Part shown: positions 1 through 7,100 of the stretch, piece after piece
Numbering within the stretch: the stretch's first letter is position 1
How the letters are laid out: each line of letters starts with the position of its first letter
Assembly: GCA_017613855.1 (NCBI GenBank)
Contig: JAGACY010000220.1
Coordinates: forward strand, 1 to 8,876
Reading direction: 5' to 3'
Length of the DNA stretch: 8,876 bases
From: Pseudomonadota bacterium
GTDB lineage: Bacteria > Myxococcota > Bradymonadia > UBA4248
Made by a program: the position numbers and the translations under genes
Notes under the pieces: generated by a model
The model's database searches: none
What the model was told of the DNA's origin: nothing
Seen by the model: the letters and a program-made list of their open reading frames with translations, nothing else

Positions 1-72
1 CACCAGAGTGGGCTCGAACCACCAACCTACGGCTTCGTAGGCCGTTGCTCTATCCAGTTGAGCTACTGGTGC
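1..72 (-). tRNA. tRNA-Arg(ACG), copy nearest the edge, 3' end cut off
   Basis: Read on the minus strand, this folds as a standard cloverleaf. The acceptor is GCACCAG, the D arm GCTC/GAGC, and the anticodon stem ACGGC/GCCGT has loop CTACGAA, giving anticodon ACG (decodes CGN arginine codons after A34-to-inosine editing). The T arm is GGTGG/CCACT with loop TTCGAGC. The window starts two bases short of the 3' end, so base 72 and the discriminator are missing. The body is identical to the next copy (101-174). It is the last gene of a Ser-Arg-Arg-Arg cluster. Confidence 0.95.
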
Positions 73-100
73 ATATCACACCAATCCAATCCTATCTCAA

Positions 101-174
101 TACACCAGAGTGGGCTCGAACCACCAACCTACGGCTTCGTAGGCCGTTGCTCTATCCAGTTGAGCTACTGGTGC
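101..174 (-). tRNA. tRNA-Arg(ACG), middle tandem copy
   Basis: This is a complete 74-nt tRNA on the minus strand. It has a 7-bp acceptor that includes a G1-U72 wobble, discriminator A73, anticodon ACG in loop CTACGAA, a 5-nt variable loop and an intact T stem (GGTGG/CCACT). No CCA is encoded; TTG follows, so CCA must be added after transcription. The spacers on either side (73-100 and 175-202) are both 28 nt and differ at only two bases, which shows that the array arose by recent duplication of a 102-bp unit. Confidence 0.97.
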
Positions 175-202
175 ATATCACGCCAATCCAATCCTATCTA
201 AA

Positions 203-276
203 TACACCAGAGAGGGCTCGAACCACCAACCTACGGCTTCGTAGGCCGTTGCTCTATCCAGTTGAGCTACTGGTGC
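203..276 (-). tRNA. tRNA-Arg(ACG), first-transcribed copy, T-stem mismatch
   Basis: This is a third 74-nt copy on the minus strand with the same acceptor, D arm and ACG anticodon arm. It differs from the other two at one position: the 3' side of the T stem reads CCTCT instead of CCACT. Base 63 becomes U opposite U51, a U-U mismatch in the middle of the T stem. The molecule could still fold, but it is the sub-optimal copy of the array. It lies 6 nt downstream of the tRNA-Ser gene, so the two are almost certainly co-transcribed. Confidence 0.95.
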
Positions 277-282
277 ACAAAA

Positions 283-371
283 CGAAGGGGGAGGGATTCG
301 AACCCTCGAAGCGGGATAAACCGCTTACTCGCTTAGCAGGCGAGCGCCTTCAGCCACTCGGCCACCCCTTC
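283..371 (-). tRNA. tRNA-Ser(GCU)
   Basis: This is an 89-nt class II tRNA on the minus strand. The acceptor GAAGGGG pairs perfectly with CCCCTTC, and the discriminator is G. The anticodon stem CTCGC/GCGAG carries loop CTGCTAA, giving anticodon GCT (serine AGC/AGU codons). The long variable arm has the stem AAGCGG/CCGCTT, which is typical of tRNA-Ser. The T arm is GAGGG/CCCTC with loop TTCGAAT. No CCA is encoded. It is the first gene of the cluster. A weak promoter-like pair, TTGCAC with TAAAAG 17 nt further on, lies upstream on the minus strand near 434-462, but I do not call it. Confidence 0.97.
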
Positions 372-474
372 ATGATATGATTCGATTGTCATGATGTCCC
401 AAAAACAATTTGCATCGTCCCTGGAACGAGCGGCCTTTTACGCGTTCTAAACAATTTGTGCAAGTTCTTTTTTC

Positions 475-496
475 AAAAAAATGCGCAACTTTGCGC
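475..496 (-). terminator. Intrinsic terminator on the minus strand
   Basis: On the minus strand, GCGCAA-AG-TTGCGC (or a 5-bp stem with an AAGT loop) is followed by A and seven T residues. This is a classical Rho-independent terminator. It lies about 145 nt downstream of the large lipoprotein stop codon and upstream of the tRNA cluster. It therefore probably ends the lipoprotein transcript and insulates the tRNA operon. Confidence 0.7.
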
Positions 497-497
497 T

Positions 498-523
498 GCC
501 TATGTCGCTGCGCGCCATACGGC
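498..523. repeat. Imperfect hairpin matching the one at 3888-3911
   Basis: GCC-TATG and CATA-C-GGC flank the core CGCTGCGCG. The element at 3888-3911 has the same arms and the same core in the same orientation (GCC-G-TATG, CGCTGCGCG, CATA-GGC), differing only in where single bases bulge. Two copies in non-coding DNA suggest a dispersed palindromic repeat. A regulatory role is not shown. Confidence 0.6.
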
Positions 524-547
524 ACGCTTTCGCGGCTTGCTCGCTTT

Positions 548-571
548 GGGGCGGCCACACTGGGCCGCCCC
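548..571. repeat. Perfect 9-bp GC hairpin (GGGGCGGCC / GGCCGCCCC)
   Basis: There is a 9-bp perfect stem with a 6-nt loop (ACACTG), bounded by a weaker outer pair GCGGC (532-536) and GCCGC (585-589). No T run follows on either strand, so it is not an ordinary terminator. It resembles REP-like intergenic palindromes. Confidence 0.65.
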
Positions 572-592
572 TACCGCTCGCTATGCCGCTTG

Positions 593-628
593 GCCTGTGC
601 TATTTGCCGTCGGCAAATACGCACAGGC
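593..628. repeat. Long inverted repeat just downstream of the lipoprotein stop codon
   Basis: GCCTGTGC (593-600) pairs with GCACAGGC (621-628). Inside it TATTTGCC pairs with GGCAAATA, leaving one bulged base at 620 and a 3-nt loop. That gives 16 bp in all, starting 12 nt after the TAG codon of the minus-strand lipoprotein gene. It may protect the mRNA 3' end or act as a weak terminator; only a short AT tract borders it, with no T run. Confidence 0.65.
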
Positions 629-639
629 TTAAAGGTATA

Positions 640-3600
640 CTATTTATCCGCCGGAACCGGAATCGCATGGCCGTCGGCATCGTTCACCGTCGTCCAATTA
701 TAATAAATACCGTCGGTATTGGCGGGAATATGCGCCGACAGAACACCGCCGTCGTGGCCGGAATTGTAACGGAGCAGACCCAATACCGTTTTGGCTGCGC
801 GCGTGACGGGAATGCCCTCGGGGTTAAAGGTGTAGGGTTCGGCGGAGGCGTCGGCATATTCGGTAGCGCCCGAAAGCGTGCGCTTTATGGTGTCTTTGTT
901 CCAGTACGATTCGTAGACGTATGCGCCGCCAATGGCTTGGGGGGTATAATCGAGTGTGTAAGGTTCATGCTGAACGAGTTTGTCGGAGGCAAAATTGTTG
1001 ACAATTACGCCGCCGTAGCCCGCAATGCCGGCGAAGTTTTTCGTTAGGGTCGTTATCGACTTTCCTGTGGCATGATACTTCGTTTGGGCAGAATTGTTAA
1101 TAATATGACACGTTGTAGTGGACAGATAATGATTCCAGCCCGCATGACCCGCGATGCCGCCATAATAGCCAGAAACAGAAGATGATGCATCTTTCACATC
1201 GATGAAGTAGACATCGATATCGGAGGCAGAATTTTGTACAAAACTATTGCCATTACTGCAAGTCATCTGTCCGACAATGCCGCCGATTCGGGAATTCTGT
1301 GCGACGACATTGAATTCGGCATCTACATCGCAGTGATCAATCGCAGATCCGTCTTCTGTATCCAAGAGTCTACCAATGATTCCACCGACTTTGGCACCAG
1401 GATCCGTATCCTGCGCTACCGTGTCTGGCCGATAGCCATCCATGATAATACGTCCGTTAAAGGAAGAATCACTCACTTTACCGGATGCGGTGCCAAAGAG
1501 ACCGCCGATGGTGGATGAACGCCAGGAATAATTTATATCGCTTGTATGTGTATCTTTTAGGGTAAGCGAGACCACGCCTTGATTATGGACATCCGTTACT
1601 TTTGGTATGTTACAATATCCTGCGATGCCGCCAAGATAGCTGTATGCATAATTATAGGTATTATTATATAAATGGTTGCGTTTCAGCGTGACGAAGTTAT
1701 TCGCATGGATATTGGATAAAGAGTTCTTGTTGGAACTGCCAGATATATGACCTGCGATACCGCCAATTTTCAGATAATATGCATTTGAGTTCGACGTTCT
1801 CACTTTGGTGTTCGAGAAATTGGCGGAAACGTTGCCCGTAATTTCGATATCTGAAATGGTTGTGTCCACAACATGTCCAAAAAGACCGCCGACCTCCTTG
1901 TTGAGAGAAGTTTGCGGAGTAACTTCTAGTGAAGACGTTTCTTCGACATAGACTTTTGAACTGCCCGTAATGTTCTTTACTGTGCCTTTCATATAGGAGG
2001 TCAATGCCCCGACAAAGACATCGAGGTTCGAACTGGCTGTTTTGGAGCAGTCGCAGTTGAGTGTGATGGCAAGGTCGATATTGCGGAATTCACGCGCAGA
2101 TTCTGTAAAGCCAAACAGACCGCAACTGCAACCTTTTGTGCGAGCCGCATCGTAACTGGTGTTGCCGTTTTCGGTTCCACTTTTTTGATTCAATACGCCG
2201 GAGATGCGCTTGTTGTTGCCATCCAGCGTTCCTTTGAATGTGGTCACAGGAGCACGTGTTGTGGTGCCGAAATCGATATCTTTCTTGATGATGAATTTTC
2301 CAGTGGAATTTGCCATCTTGTCGAAATCGGCAGGGCTGGCAATGTTGGTGTAACAATCCTCGCCTACCAGAGTTTCGCCGCACTTGCATTTGCCTTGTTT
2401 TTGGGATGTGAAGGGATCATCCTTGCATTCATCATCGGCTTCTTTATAACCTGCCTGGCAGAAATCGTAGACCTGGCATTCGGGATCGTCGCAGTCTTTT
2501 ACGCCATCGCCGTCATTGTCCTTGCTGTCTTTGCATAAAGTAACAGTATTCTCGCCATACTGGCCGCCGCCGGCATAGAACAATTTGCAATTATCATCGT
2601 CTTTGTCGGTTTTGCCATTAAAATCGTTGTCTTTGCCATCTGTGCACAGTTCGCGGGTATTCTCGGCGACGCCGACCAAATCGGCGCAGACATCAAATGC
2701 CCAGCAGTCGGGATCGATGCAGTCAAGGTTGCCATCCTCGTCGTTGTCTTTGCCATCACTGCAAAGTTCGGCAGTATTTTCTTTGGGACTTTCAGCTTCT
2801 GGCTGACACACGATAAACGCCAGACACTCAGGATCGAGACAATCGGCCTTGCCGTCCTCATCGTTGTCGAGGCCATCCTGGCAGGTTTCAAGGGTATTTT
2901 CGTATTTGACATCGAGGTTTTGGCAGAAAGAATATATCTTGCAATTCGGGTCATCGCAGTCAATGAACGTATCGCCATCGTTGTCGACCTCGTCAAAATA
3001 ACATGCGGCAACTGTACTTTCCTCGCCTGTCTGAGACAAATCGGGATCGCCGGTATTGCACACATTGAACGACTTGCATTCTTCATCGGCACAGTCGGTC
3101 TTGCCGTCCCCGTCATTATCGCTGCCATCCTGGCAGGCAGCCAGCGTATTTTCGGCTGTGTTTTTCTGGCAGATTGCAAAATCCTGGCATTCTTCGTCGT
3201 CGCAGTCGGTTTTGCCGTCGCCGTCGTTGTCTTCGTGATCCATACAGGCTGCAAGCGTATTTTCTTTGCCTTCCTCGGCCTGCTCACACATCGAAAAGGC
3301 TTTGCAGTTGGCATCGTCGCAGTCTTTCGTGCCGTTGTTGTCGTTATCGACATTATCCGAACACAACTGCACAGTGTTTTCAATCACGGGCTTTTCAGGC
3401 TCTGGGCTGGATGTCGAACAAATGGTAAACGCACTGCAATCCGAATCCTGGCAATCCGGCAGGGTATCGCCATCGTTGTCAGCACCATCCTGACATGCGA
3501 CGAGTGTATTTTCTTTGCCTTCTTCGGCTTGATTGCAAAACACAAAAGCCTGGCAATCCTGATCCTCACAATCCTTATAACCATTGTTATCGTTATCGAG

Positions 3601-3747
3601 ATTGTCCGAACAAAGTGCTGCTGTATTCTCAATCACAACAGCAGGTGTGTTCTCATTGTTATCTTTTTTTTTGTCATTGTCACCGCAAGCCGTCACAAAA
3701 GCCGCAGCACAAGCAATAGAAATCAAAACACGTGGTTCGATCCTCAT
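640..3747 (-). CDS. Large surface lipoprotein: ten Cys/Asp-rich DNDxDG repeats plus GLUG-like beta-helix
   Basis: This is a 1035-residue predicted lipoprotein. I start it at the ATG ending at 3747, because GGAGGA lies just upstream and the first residues then form a signal peptide with lipobox VTAC (lipidated Cys21). A longer frame adds 24 residues that do not look like a signal. Residues 40-430 hold ten repeats, each with an ENT-like lead, then C-x13-C-x4-C-x5-C with a DNDxDG-like acidic loop. These resemble thrombospondin type 3 or other calcium-binding loops, so Ca2+ binding is inferred. A short Cys-rich linker (KCKCGETLVGEDC) follows. Residues ~480-1035 contain a GTLDGNN motif and about nine units of the type GG(I/L)xG, as in GLUG-motif beta-helices, ending in YYNW...DGHAIP. 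Repeat 9 lacks two cysteines and repeat 6 has one extra residue. The gene is monocistronic and divergent from the pseudokinase gene. An adhesin, surface-layer or predation role is possible; the ligand is unknown. Confidence 0.88.
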   Translation of the reverse strand: MRIEPRVLISIACAAAFVTACGDNDKKKDNNENTPAVVIENTAALCSDNLDNDNNGYKDCEDQDCQAFVFCNQAEEGKENTLVACQDGADNDGDTLPDCQDSDCSAFTICSTSSPEPEKPVIENTVQLCSDNVDNDNNGTKDCDDANCKAFSMCEQAEEGKENTLAACMDHEDNDGDGKTDCDDEECQDFAICQKNTAENTLAACQDGSDNDGDGKTDCADEECKSFNVCNTGDPDLSQTGEESTVAACYFDEVDNDGDTFIDCDDPNCKIYSFCQNLDVKYENTLETCQDGLDNDEDGKADCLDPECLAFIVCQPEAESPKENTAELCSDGKDNDEDGNLDCIDPDCWAFDVCADLVGVAENTRELCTDGKDNDFNGKTDKDDDNCKLFYAGGGQYGENTVTLCKDSKDNDGDGVKDCDDPECQVYDFCQAGYKEADDECKDDPFTSQKQGKCKCGETLVGEDCYTNIASPADFDKMANSTGKFIIKKDIDFGTTTRAPVTTFKGTLDGNNKRISGVLNQKSGTENGNTSYDAARTKGCSCGLFGFTESAREFRNIDLAITLNCDCSKTASSNLDVFVGALTSYMKGTVKNITGSSKVYVEETSSLEVTPQTSLNKEVGGLFGHVVDTTISDIEITGNVSANFSNTKVRTSNSNAYYLKIGGIAGHISGSSNKNSLSNIHANNFVTLKRNHLYNNTYNYAYSYLGGIAGYCNIPKVTDVHNQGVVSLTLKDTHTSDINYSWRSSTIGGLFGTASGKVSDSSFNGRIIMDGYRPDTVAQDTDPGAKVGGIIGRLLDTEDGSAIDHCDVDAEFNVVAQNSRIGGIVGQMTCSNGNSFVQNSASDIDVYFIDVKDASSSVSGYYGGIAGHAGWNHYLSTTTCHIINNSAQTKYHATGKSITTLTKNFAGIAGYGGVIVNNFASDKLVQHEPYTLDYTPQAIGGAYVYESYWNKDTIKRTLSGATEYADASAEPYTFNPEGIPVTRAAKTVLGLLRYNSGHDGGVLSAHIPANTDGIYYNWTTVNDADGHAIPVPADK
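2458..3630 (-). repeat. Ten protein repeats of about 39 residues inside the lipoprotein
   Basis: The repeat cysteines begin at residues 46, 85, 129, 168, 205, 249, 289, 329, 368 and 405. The normal spacing is C-x13-C-x4-C-x5-C. Repeats 1-2 and 3-4 look like a duplicated pair: both first members have SDN-x-DNDNNG, both pairs share the linker QAEEGKENTL, and both second members have DNDGD. Repeats 5-10 are more mixed. The last repeat ends at Cys430. Confidence 0.85.
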
Positions 3748-3750
3748 AAT

Positions 3751-3756
3751 TCCTCC
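3751..3756 (-). promoter_or_regulatory. Ribosome binding site GGAGGA for the large lipoprotein
   Basis: On the minus strand GGAGGA stands 3 nt before the ATG (GGAGGA-ATT-ATG). The spacing is tight but the match to the Shine-Dalgarno sequence is full. It decides the start at 3747 against the longer in-frame alternative at 3819, which has no such site and would bury the lipoprotein signal peptide. Confidence 0.7.
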
Positions 3757-3883
3757 ATGAAAGGTAGACTTAAACACGCCAGAAAATTGGCACCAAATGA
3801 TAACATATTTTCTTCCCATTTAAAACCAGATGTAAGCAAAGTTCCTACATTTTAACTTACGGTTGACGGAAACCAATTGTTCA

Positions 3884-3915
3884 ACCGGCCGTATGCGCTG
3901 CGCGCATAGGCCGGT
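3884..3915. repeat. 14-bp hairpin, copy of the intergenic palindrome
   Basis: ACCGGCC (3884-3890) pairs with GGCCGGT (3909-3915), and TATGCGC (3892-3898) pairs with GCGCATA (3902-3908). One G at 3891 is bulged and the loop is TGC. No T tract follows in either direction. The inner part matches 498-523 downstream of the lipoprotein gene. Confidence 0.75.
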
Positions 3916-3980
3916 GGGAACGGCGTATCGAGCCTGTAAAGACGTGTCGTGACACGTCTCACAGGCGAGATAGCCGTCCC
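3916..3980. repeat. Large imperfect hairpin abutting the previous one
   Basis: GGG-A-ACGGC (3916-3924) pairs with GCCGTCCC (3973-3980), GCCTGT (3932-3937) with ACAGGC (3961-3966), and AGACGTGTC (3940-3948) with GACACGTCT (3951-3959). That makes about 23 bp interrupted by short internal loops. It starts at the base after the previous hairpin, so 3884-3980 is one compact structured element. It could be a mobile palindromic element or a DNA/RNA regulatory structure; the sequence does not decide. Confidence 0.7.
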
Positions 3981-4029
3981 CCAAAAAATAACAGTCATTC
4001 ACCCGACGAATTGATCCTCAATTCACCAA

Positions 4030-4059
4030 TTGCAAGCAACCTTATTATTGTGGTAGATT
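4030..4059 (+). promoter_or_regulatory. Candidate sigma-70-type promoter for the pseudokinase gene
   Basis: TTGCAA (4030-4035) and TAGATT (4054-4059) are separated by 18 bp, each matching four of six consensus bases. Transcription would begin near 4066 and give a leader of about 43 nt with a small 5-bp hairpin (TCGGT/ACCGA, 4078-4090) before the ribosome site. The nearby TATAAA at 4091 is too close to the start codon to be the -10 box. Confidence 0.25.
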
Positions 4060-4108
4060 CGTACGGATTTTTGTCTTTCGGTAGAACCGATATAAAGCGA
4101 GGAAAATC

Positions 4109-7100
4109 GTGAAAGCATGCCAGATTTGTTTGTCAACATTTGAGGACAGCGTTCGTTTTTGCCCATTTCACGGTACGGAACTCAAACCGCTTCCGGATCG
4201 TCAATTTCTACCGGGTGAGACCGTTTGTGGTTATTACCTTCAGAAAATTATTGGCCATGATGGGCTTGGAGATGTTTACCGCGCCACGCGTTCGGGCAAC
4301 ACCTATCGTCTAAGACTCTATTCGGATGCACTGCTCTGTGATTCAGGCCGTGTTTCACGACTTCATGAAATCCTCGAAAAGAGCACGCAAATTTCGGGTG
4401 GAGGTGTGCCGATCGTTGATTTTGACTGGTTTGATGATGGTGCTCTTTACAGTGCACACCCCTTTATTCCCGGTCATTCTTTCCAGGATATTCTCAACCT
4501 CGATGTTACCCTGAGCGAATTCCATGTTGCAGAGCTGCTCTTCCAGCTTCTGCGTGCCGTCAAAGACATCCACGGTCAGCGTCTCATCAACGGCAACATA
4601 GCACTGAGCAATATTATCCTCGACAACAGTGGACGCATCCGTATGCACGACATCGGATTGTGGGACATTTTCAGAGGTGACCATTTCTCAGAACTTCGGG
4701 ATGATCACCCCGAAGTCTTTGAAGATATCGTGGATCTCATGGCCCCCGAAGTTGCCAGAGGTGATCAGCCTCAGGCCCACAGCGATGTTTACAGCTGCGG
4801 TGCTGCGGCCTATTGCCTGCTGACGCACCAGGCAGGAATCGGATCTGTTTCGGATCGACTGGCGAAGCATCTCAGTGGCGAAACTCAGGATATCCGCGTC
4901 ACTAACCCACGTGTCCGCATTTCCGATGATTTTGCAGATCTCCTGCTGTCTTCGACACTTGGTTCCTCGGGTGTACGTTTCCAGACGACCCGCGCATTCA
5001 TGACTGCCCTGCTGAGCATTCATACCGAACTCGATGAATCCTGCGATTCCCTCTCACTGGAATTGCTCGATCTGCTTGCGGACAGCAGCGAAAGACCTGA
5101 CCATCAGGGAAAACAGCATTCGGCATTTACCAATTTCCCGGATAATCAATGGCAGGACAGCCAGCGTGCCGAAATCGAAAGCACGCGCAAAGGAATCGAT
5201 CCCGGACGCACGGTCGTTGAAAAAGCCTCCTGGGCAGATTTGGCCGAACTCGTTGGTGATAACCTCGAAACGACAGCTCTGACCGATATTATGGAACGTG
5301 CGGTCACCACCGAGATGGATCCCTTCGAGGCATCACCAACTCAGGAAATGCCCAAAGCACTCTTTAGTGCAGATGCTGCTAGACAATCTAATGACAGCAA
5401 CCCGTTTGCCGATATTCTCGAAACCATCAGTGCCATTGATGCGTCTAAAAAAGAGGATATCCCATTCCCAGGGCTGCGATTTGGCAGCGACGATTCCTCA
5501 GCTCAGGACAAATCCAAGGCTGTCCAGGATAGTCAGGAAAAATCCAAAGACACTGCCAAAGATAGTCAGGAAAAATCCAAAGACACTGCCAAAGATAGCC
5601 AGGAAAAATCCAAAGACACTGCCAAAGAGGCTGCCCCAGAAAAAACCAAAGATTCAAAATCCAAAGATTTGGATGATAAAAAATCCGATGCCTCCCAGGC
5701 ACCTCAGCGCTCAACGAGCTCTGAAGAGCTCGCGGCTCTGCCTCATAAACGCATCAATCGCAAAAAACCGGAAGACTCCGAAGACAATACACTCAAAAGC
5801 GGTGATGTCGTTGCCGTGACAGATCGCATGCAAATGCGCAGAATCAAACGCAAAAACAGACGCCGGGATTTTGAACCGCAAAATGAAGTCATTACGGCAG
5901 AAGTCCCCGTCGAATCCATGGCGGATCCTGCTGCAAAACCGGAATTCAGCAATCTCCCGACACTGACATCCACGCATGGTTATATGCTCGAAGAGGGTGA
6001 GGAATCCGATATTAAACCCATTACCGTCAATGCTGCTGAACCGGGAGAGATTACCGCTGCCATCCCCATCGAGTCTCTCAAAGCAACGACAGAGGAGACT
6101 GCAGAGTCCGAAGAAGACGAAGATAATGATGATGCAATGGATTGGTTTGGCGACGAAGAGCCAAAACCCACCCGTCATTCCAATAAGAAAATGATCCTTG
6201 TGGCCGTCATTGCCATCTGTCTCCTCGGCGCTGCCTGCGTTGTCGTTGCGCTTGAAAAATTCGGAGGTGATACATCTGCCCCCAAAACAGCTGAACTCAA
6301 TGCTGATTCTCTTGCCCAAATTCAGAAATTCCATGACGCGCTCGAAAAAGCTACACCAGAATCGAGAAAAGAAGCGGATACCATTTTAAATGGTCTCCGC
6401 AAGATGGATATCGGACGCGAAGAAATCAAAAAACTGAGAACGGAATATGCGGATGCCCTTCAGAATCAGGCAAAAGCACTCCGGGCAAATCTCAAAAAAT
6501 CCGAGGCGATTCCCAACCCATTCGACTTTTCTCGCTCTGAGATGGATGCTGCCTATATCTCATGCACTTCTGCCATTGATGCAGCACTTCCTGATGCAGA
6601 AGACCAAAAACAGCAATGTGAAACGGCAAGACAATCCGCATTGGATGCGGCCCAGGCCAAAGCAGAAACAGAGGCTTCCAAACAGCGTCCGGAACTGCAA
6701 AAACAGTTCGATGGCTGGAATGAACTCAATGAAATCTATGCCGGTCTGCAAAAACAACAGCAATTCAACCCCATTCCCAATCTGGGCGAATCTATCGAAG
6801 AATCCAGTTCAGAAAAGAACGCCTATCAAAGCCGTCTGAATCAAATTCCTGACAAGAATACAGCTGTTGCTTTAGCTCCGGCTCAGCCACAAAACGAAGA
6901 TGTAGCCGAGGTGCCGGCGAATGCGCCGGATAATCAGGCGGCACTTCAGGGAGAAGGCTTGGCTCAGGAAACGCAGCCCGAACCTCCTGCACCCCAGGAA
7001 CCTCAAAATCCTCAGGAAGTTCCGCCTGTTCAGGAGCCACAAGTTGCGCAGGCTGCCCCCGTACAGGCTGCTCCTGTACAGCCAGCCCCCACGCCGGCTC

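Larger units (their letters stand above)
73..276 (-). repeat. 102-bp tandem repeat carrying tRNA-Arg
   Basis: The tRNA-Arg gene and its 28-nt spacer repeat with a period of 102 bp. The two spacers read ATATCACACC... and ATATCACGCC... and differ at two positions. The tRNA bodies differ at one position, in the copy at 203-276. Such near-identity of untranscribed or quickly removed spacer sequence points to recent duplication or continuing homogenisation. Confidence 0.9.
372..639. other. Non-coding, hairpin-dense spacer between tRNA-Ser and the lipoprotein gene
   Basis: I see no convincing gene here. The part near the tRNAs (372-480) is AT-rich, should hold the tRNA promoter on the minus strand, and contains the direct repeat AAACAATTTG twice (403-412 and 449-458). 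The rest (483-628) is GC-richer and contains four separate inverted repeats: the terminator stem, 498-523, 548-571 and 593-628. The short reading frames crossing it have no start signal or recognisable protein content. Confidence 0.7.
3748..4108. other. Divergent intergenic region between the lipoprotein and pseudokinase genes
   Basis: Promoters for both genes must lie here. The flanks (3760-3880 and 3981-4108) are AT-rich, while the middle (3884-3980) is GC-rich and forms two adjoining hairpins. I find no convincing gene; a 60-codon frame at 3820-4002 on the minus strand is only a by-product of the palindromes. No minus-strand promoter could be fixed with confidence. Confidence 0.7.

Noticed and set aside
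1..276. CRISPR-like array from the 102-bp period
   Set aside because: The repeated part is a complete tRNA-Arg gene and the spacers are themselves nearly identical, unlike CRISPR spacers.
45..380. Repetitive 111-codon plus-strand frame over the tRNAs
   Set aside because: It is the antisense of four tRNA genes; the protein repeat only reflects the tRNA duplication.
2499..3383. 294-codon minus-strand frame overlapping the lipoprotein
   Set aside because: It is a frame-shifted reading of the same repeats (Thr/Met/Ala-rich), open only because the repeats lack stops in that frame.
3748..3819. 24-codon N-terminal extension of the lipoprotein
   Set aside because: It lacks a good ribosome site and would place charged and polar residues before the lipoprotein signal peptide. 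The ATG ending at 3747 has GGAGGA and gives a proper signal.
2920..3855. 311-codon plus-strand frame opposite the lipoprotein repeats
   Set aside because: It is the antisense of the repetitive Asp/Cys-coding sequence, which gives a periodic Val/Ile-rich translation. It has no ribosome site and the true gene lies on the other strand.
3760..3860. Minus-strand promoter for the large lipoprotein
   Set aside because: TATGTT and TTGCTT are present but spaced about 26 bp apart, and no other -35/-10 pair at 16-18 bp spacing looks convincing.
3884..3980. Bidirectional terminator between the divergent genes
   Set aside because: The genes point away from each other, and neither hairpin is followed by a T run in the direction in which it would act.
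5711..6334. 207-codon minus-strand frame opposite the pseudokinase linker
   Set aside because: It is a shadow frame with no ribosome site, lying wholly within a well-supported gene on the other strand.
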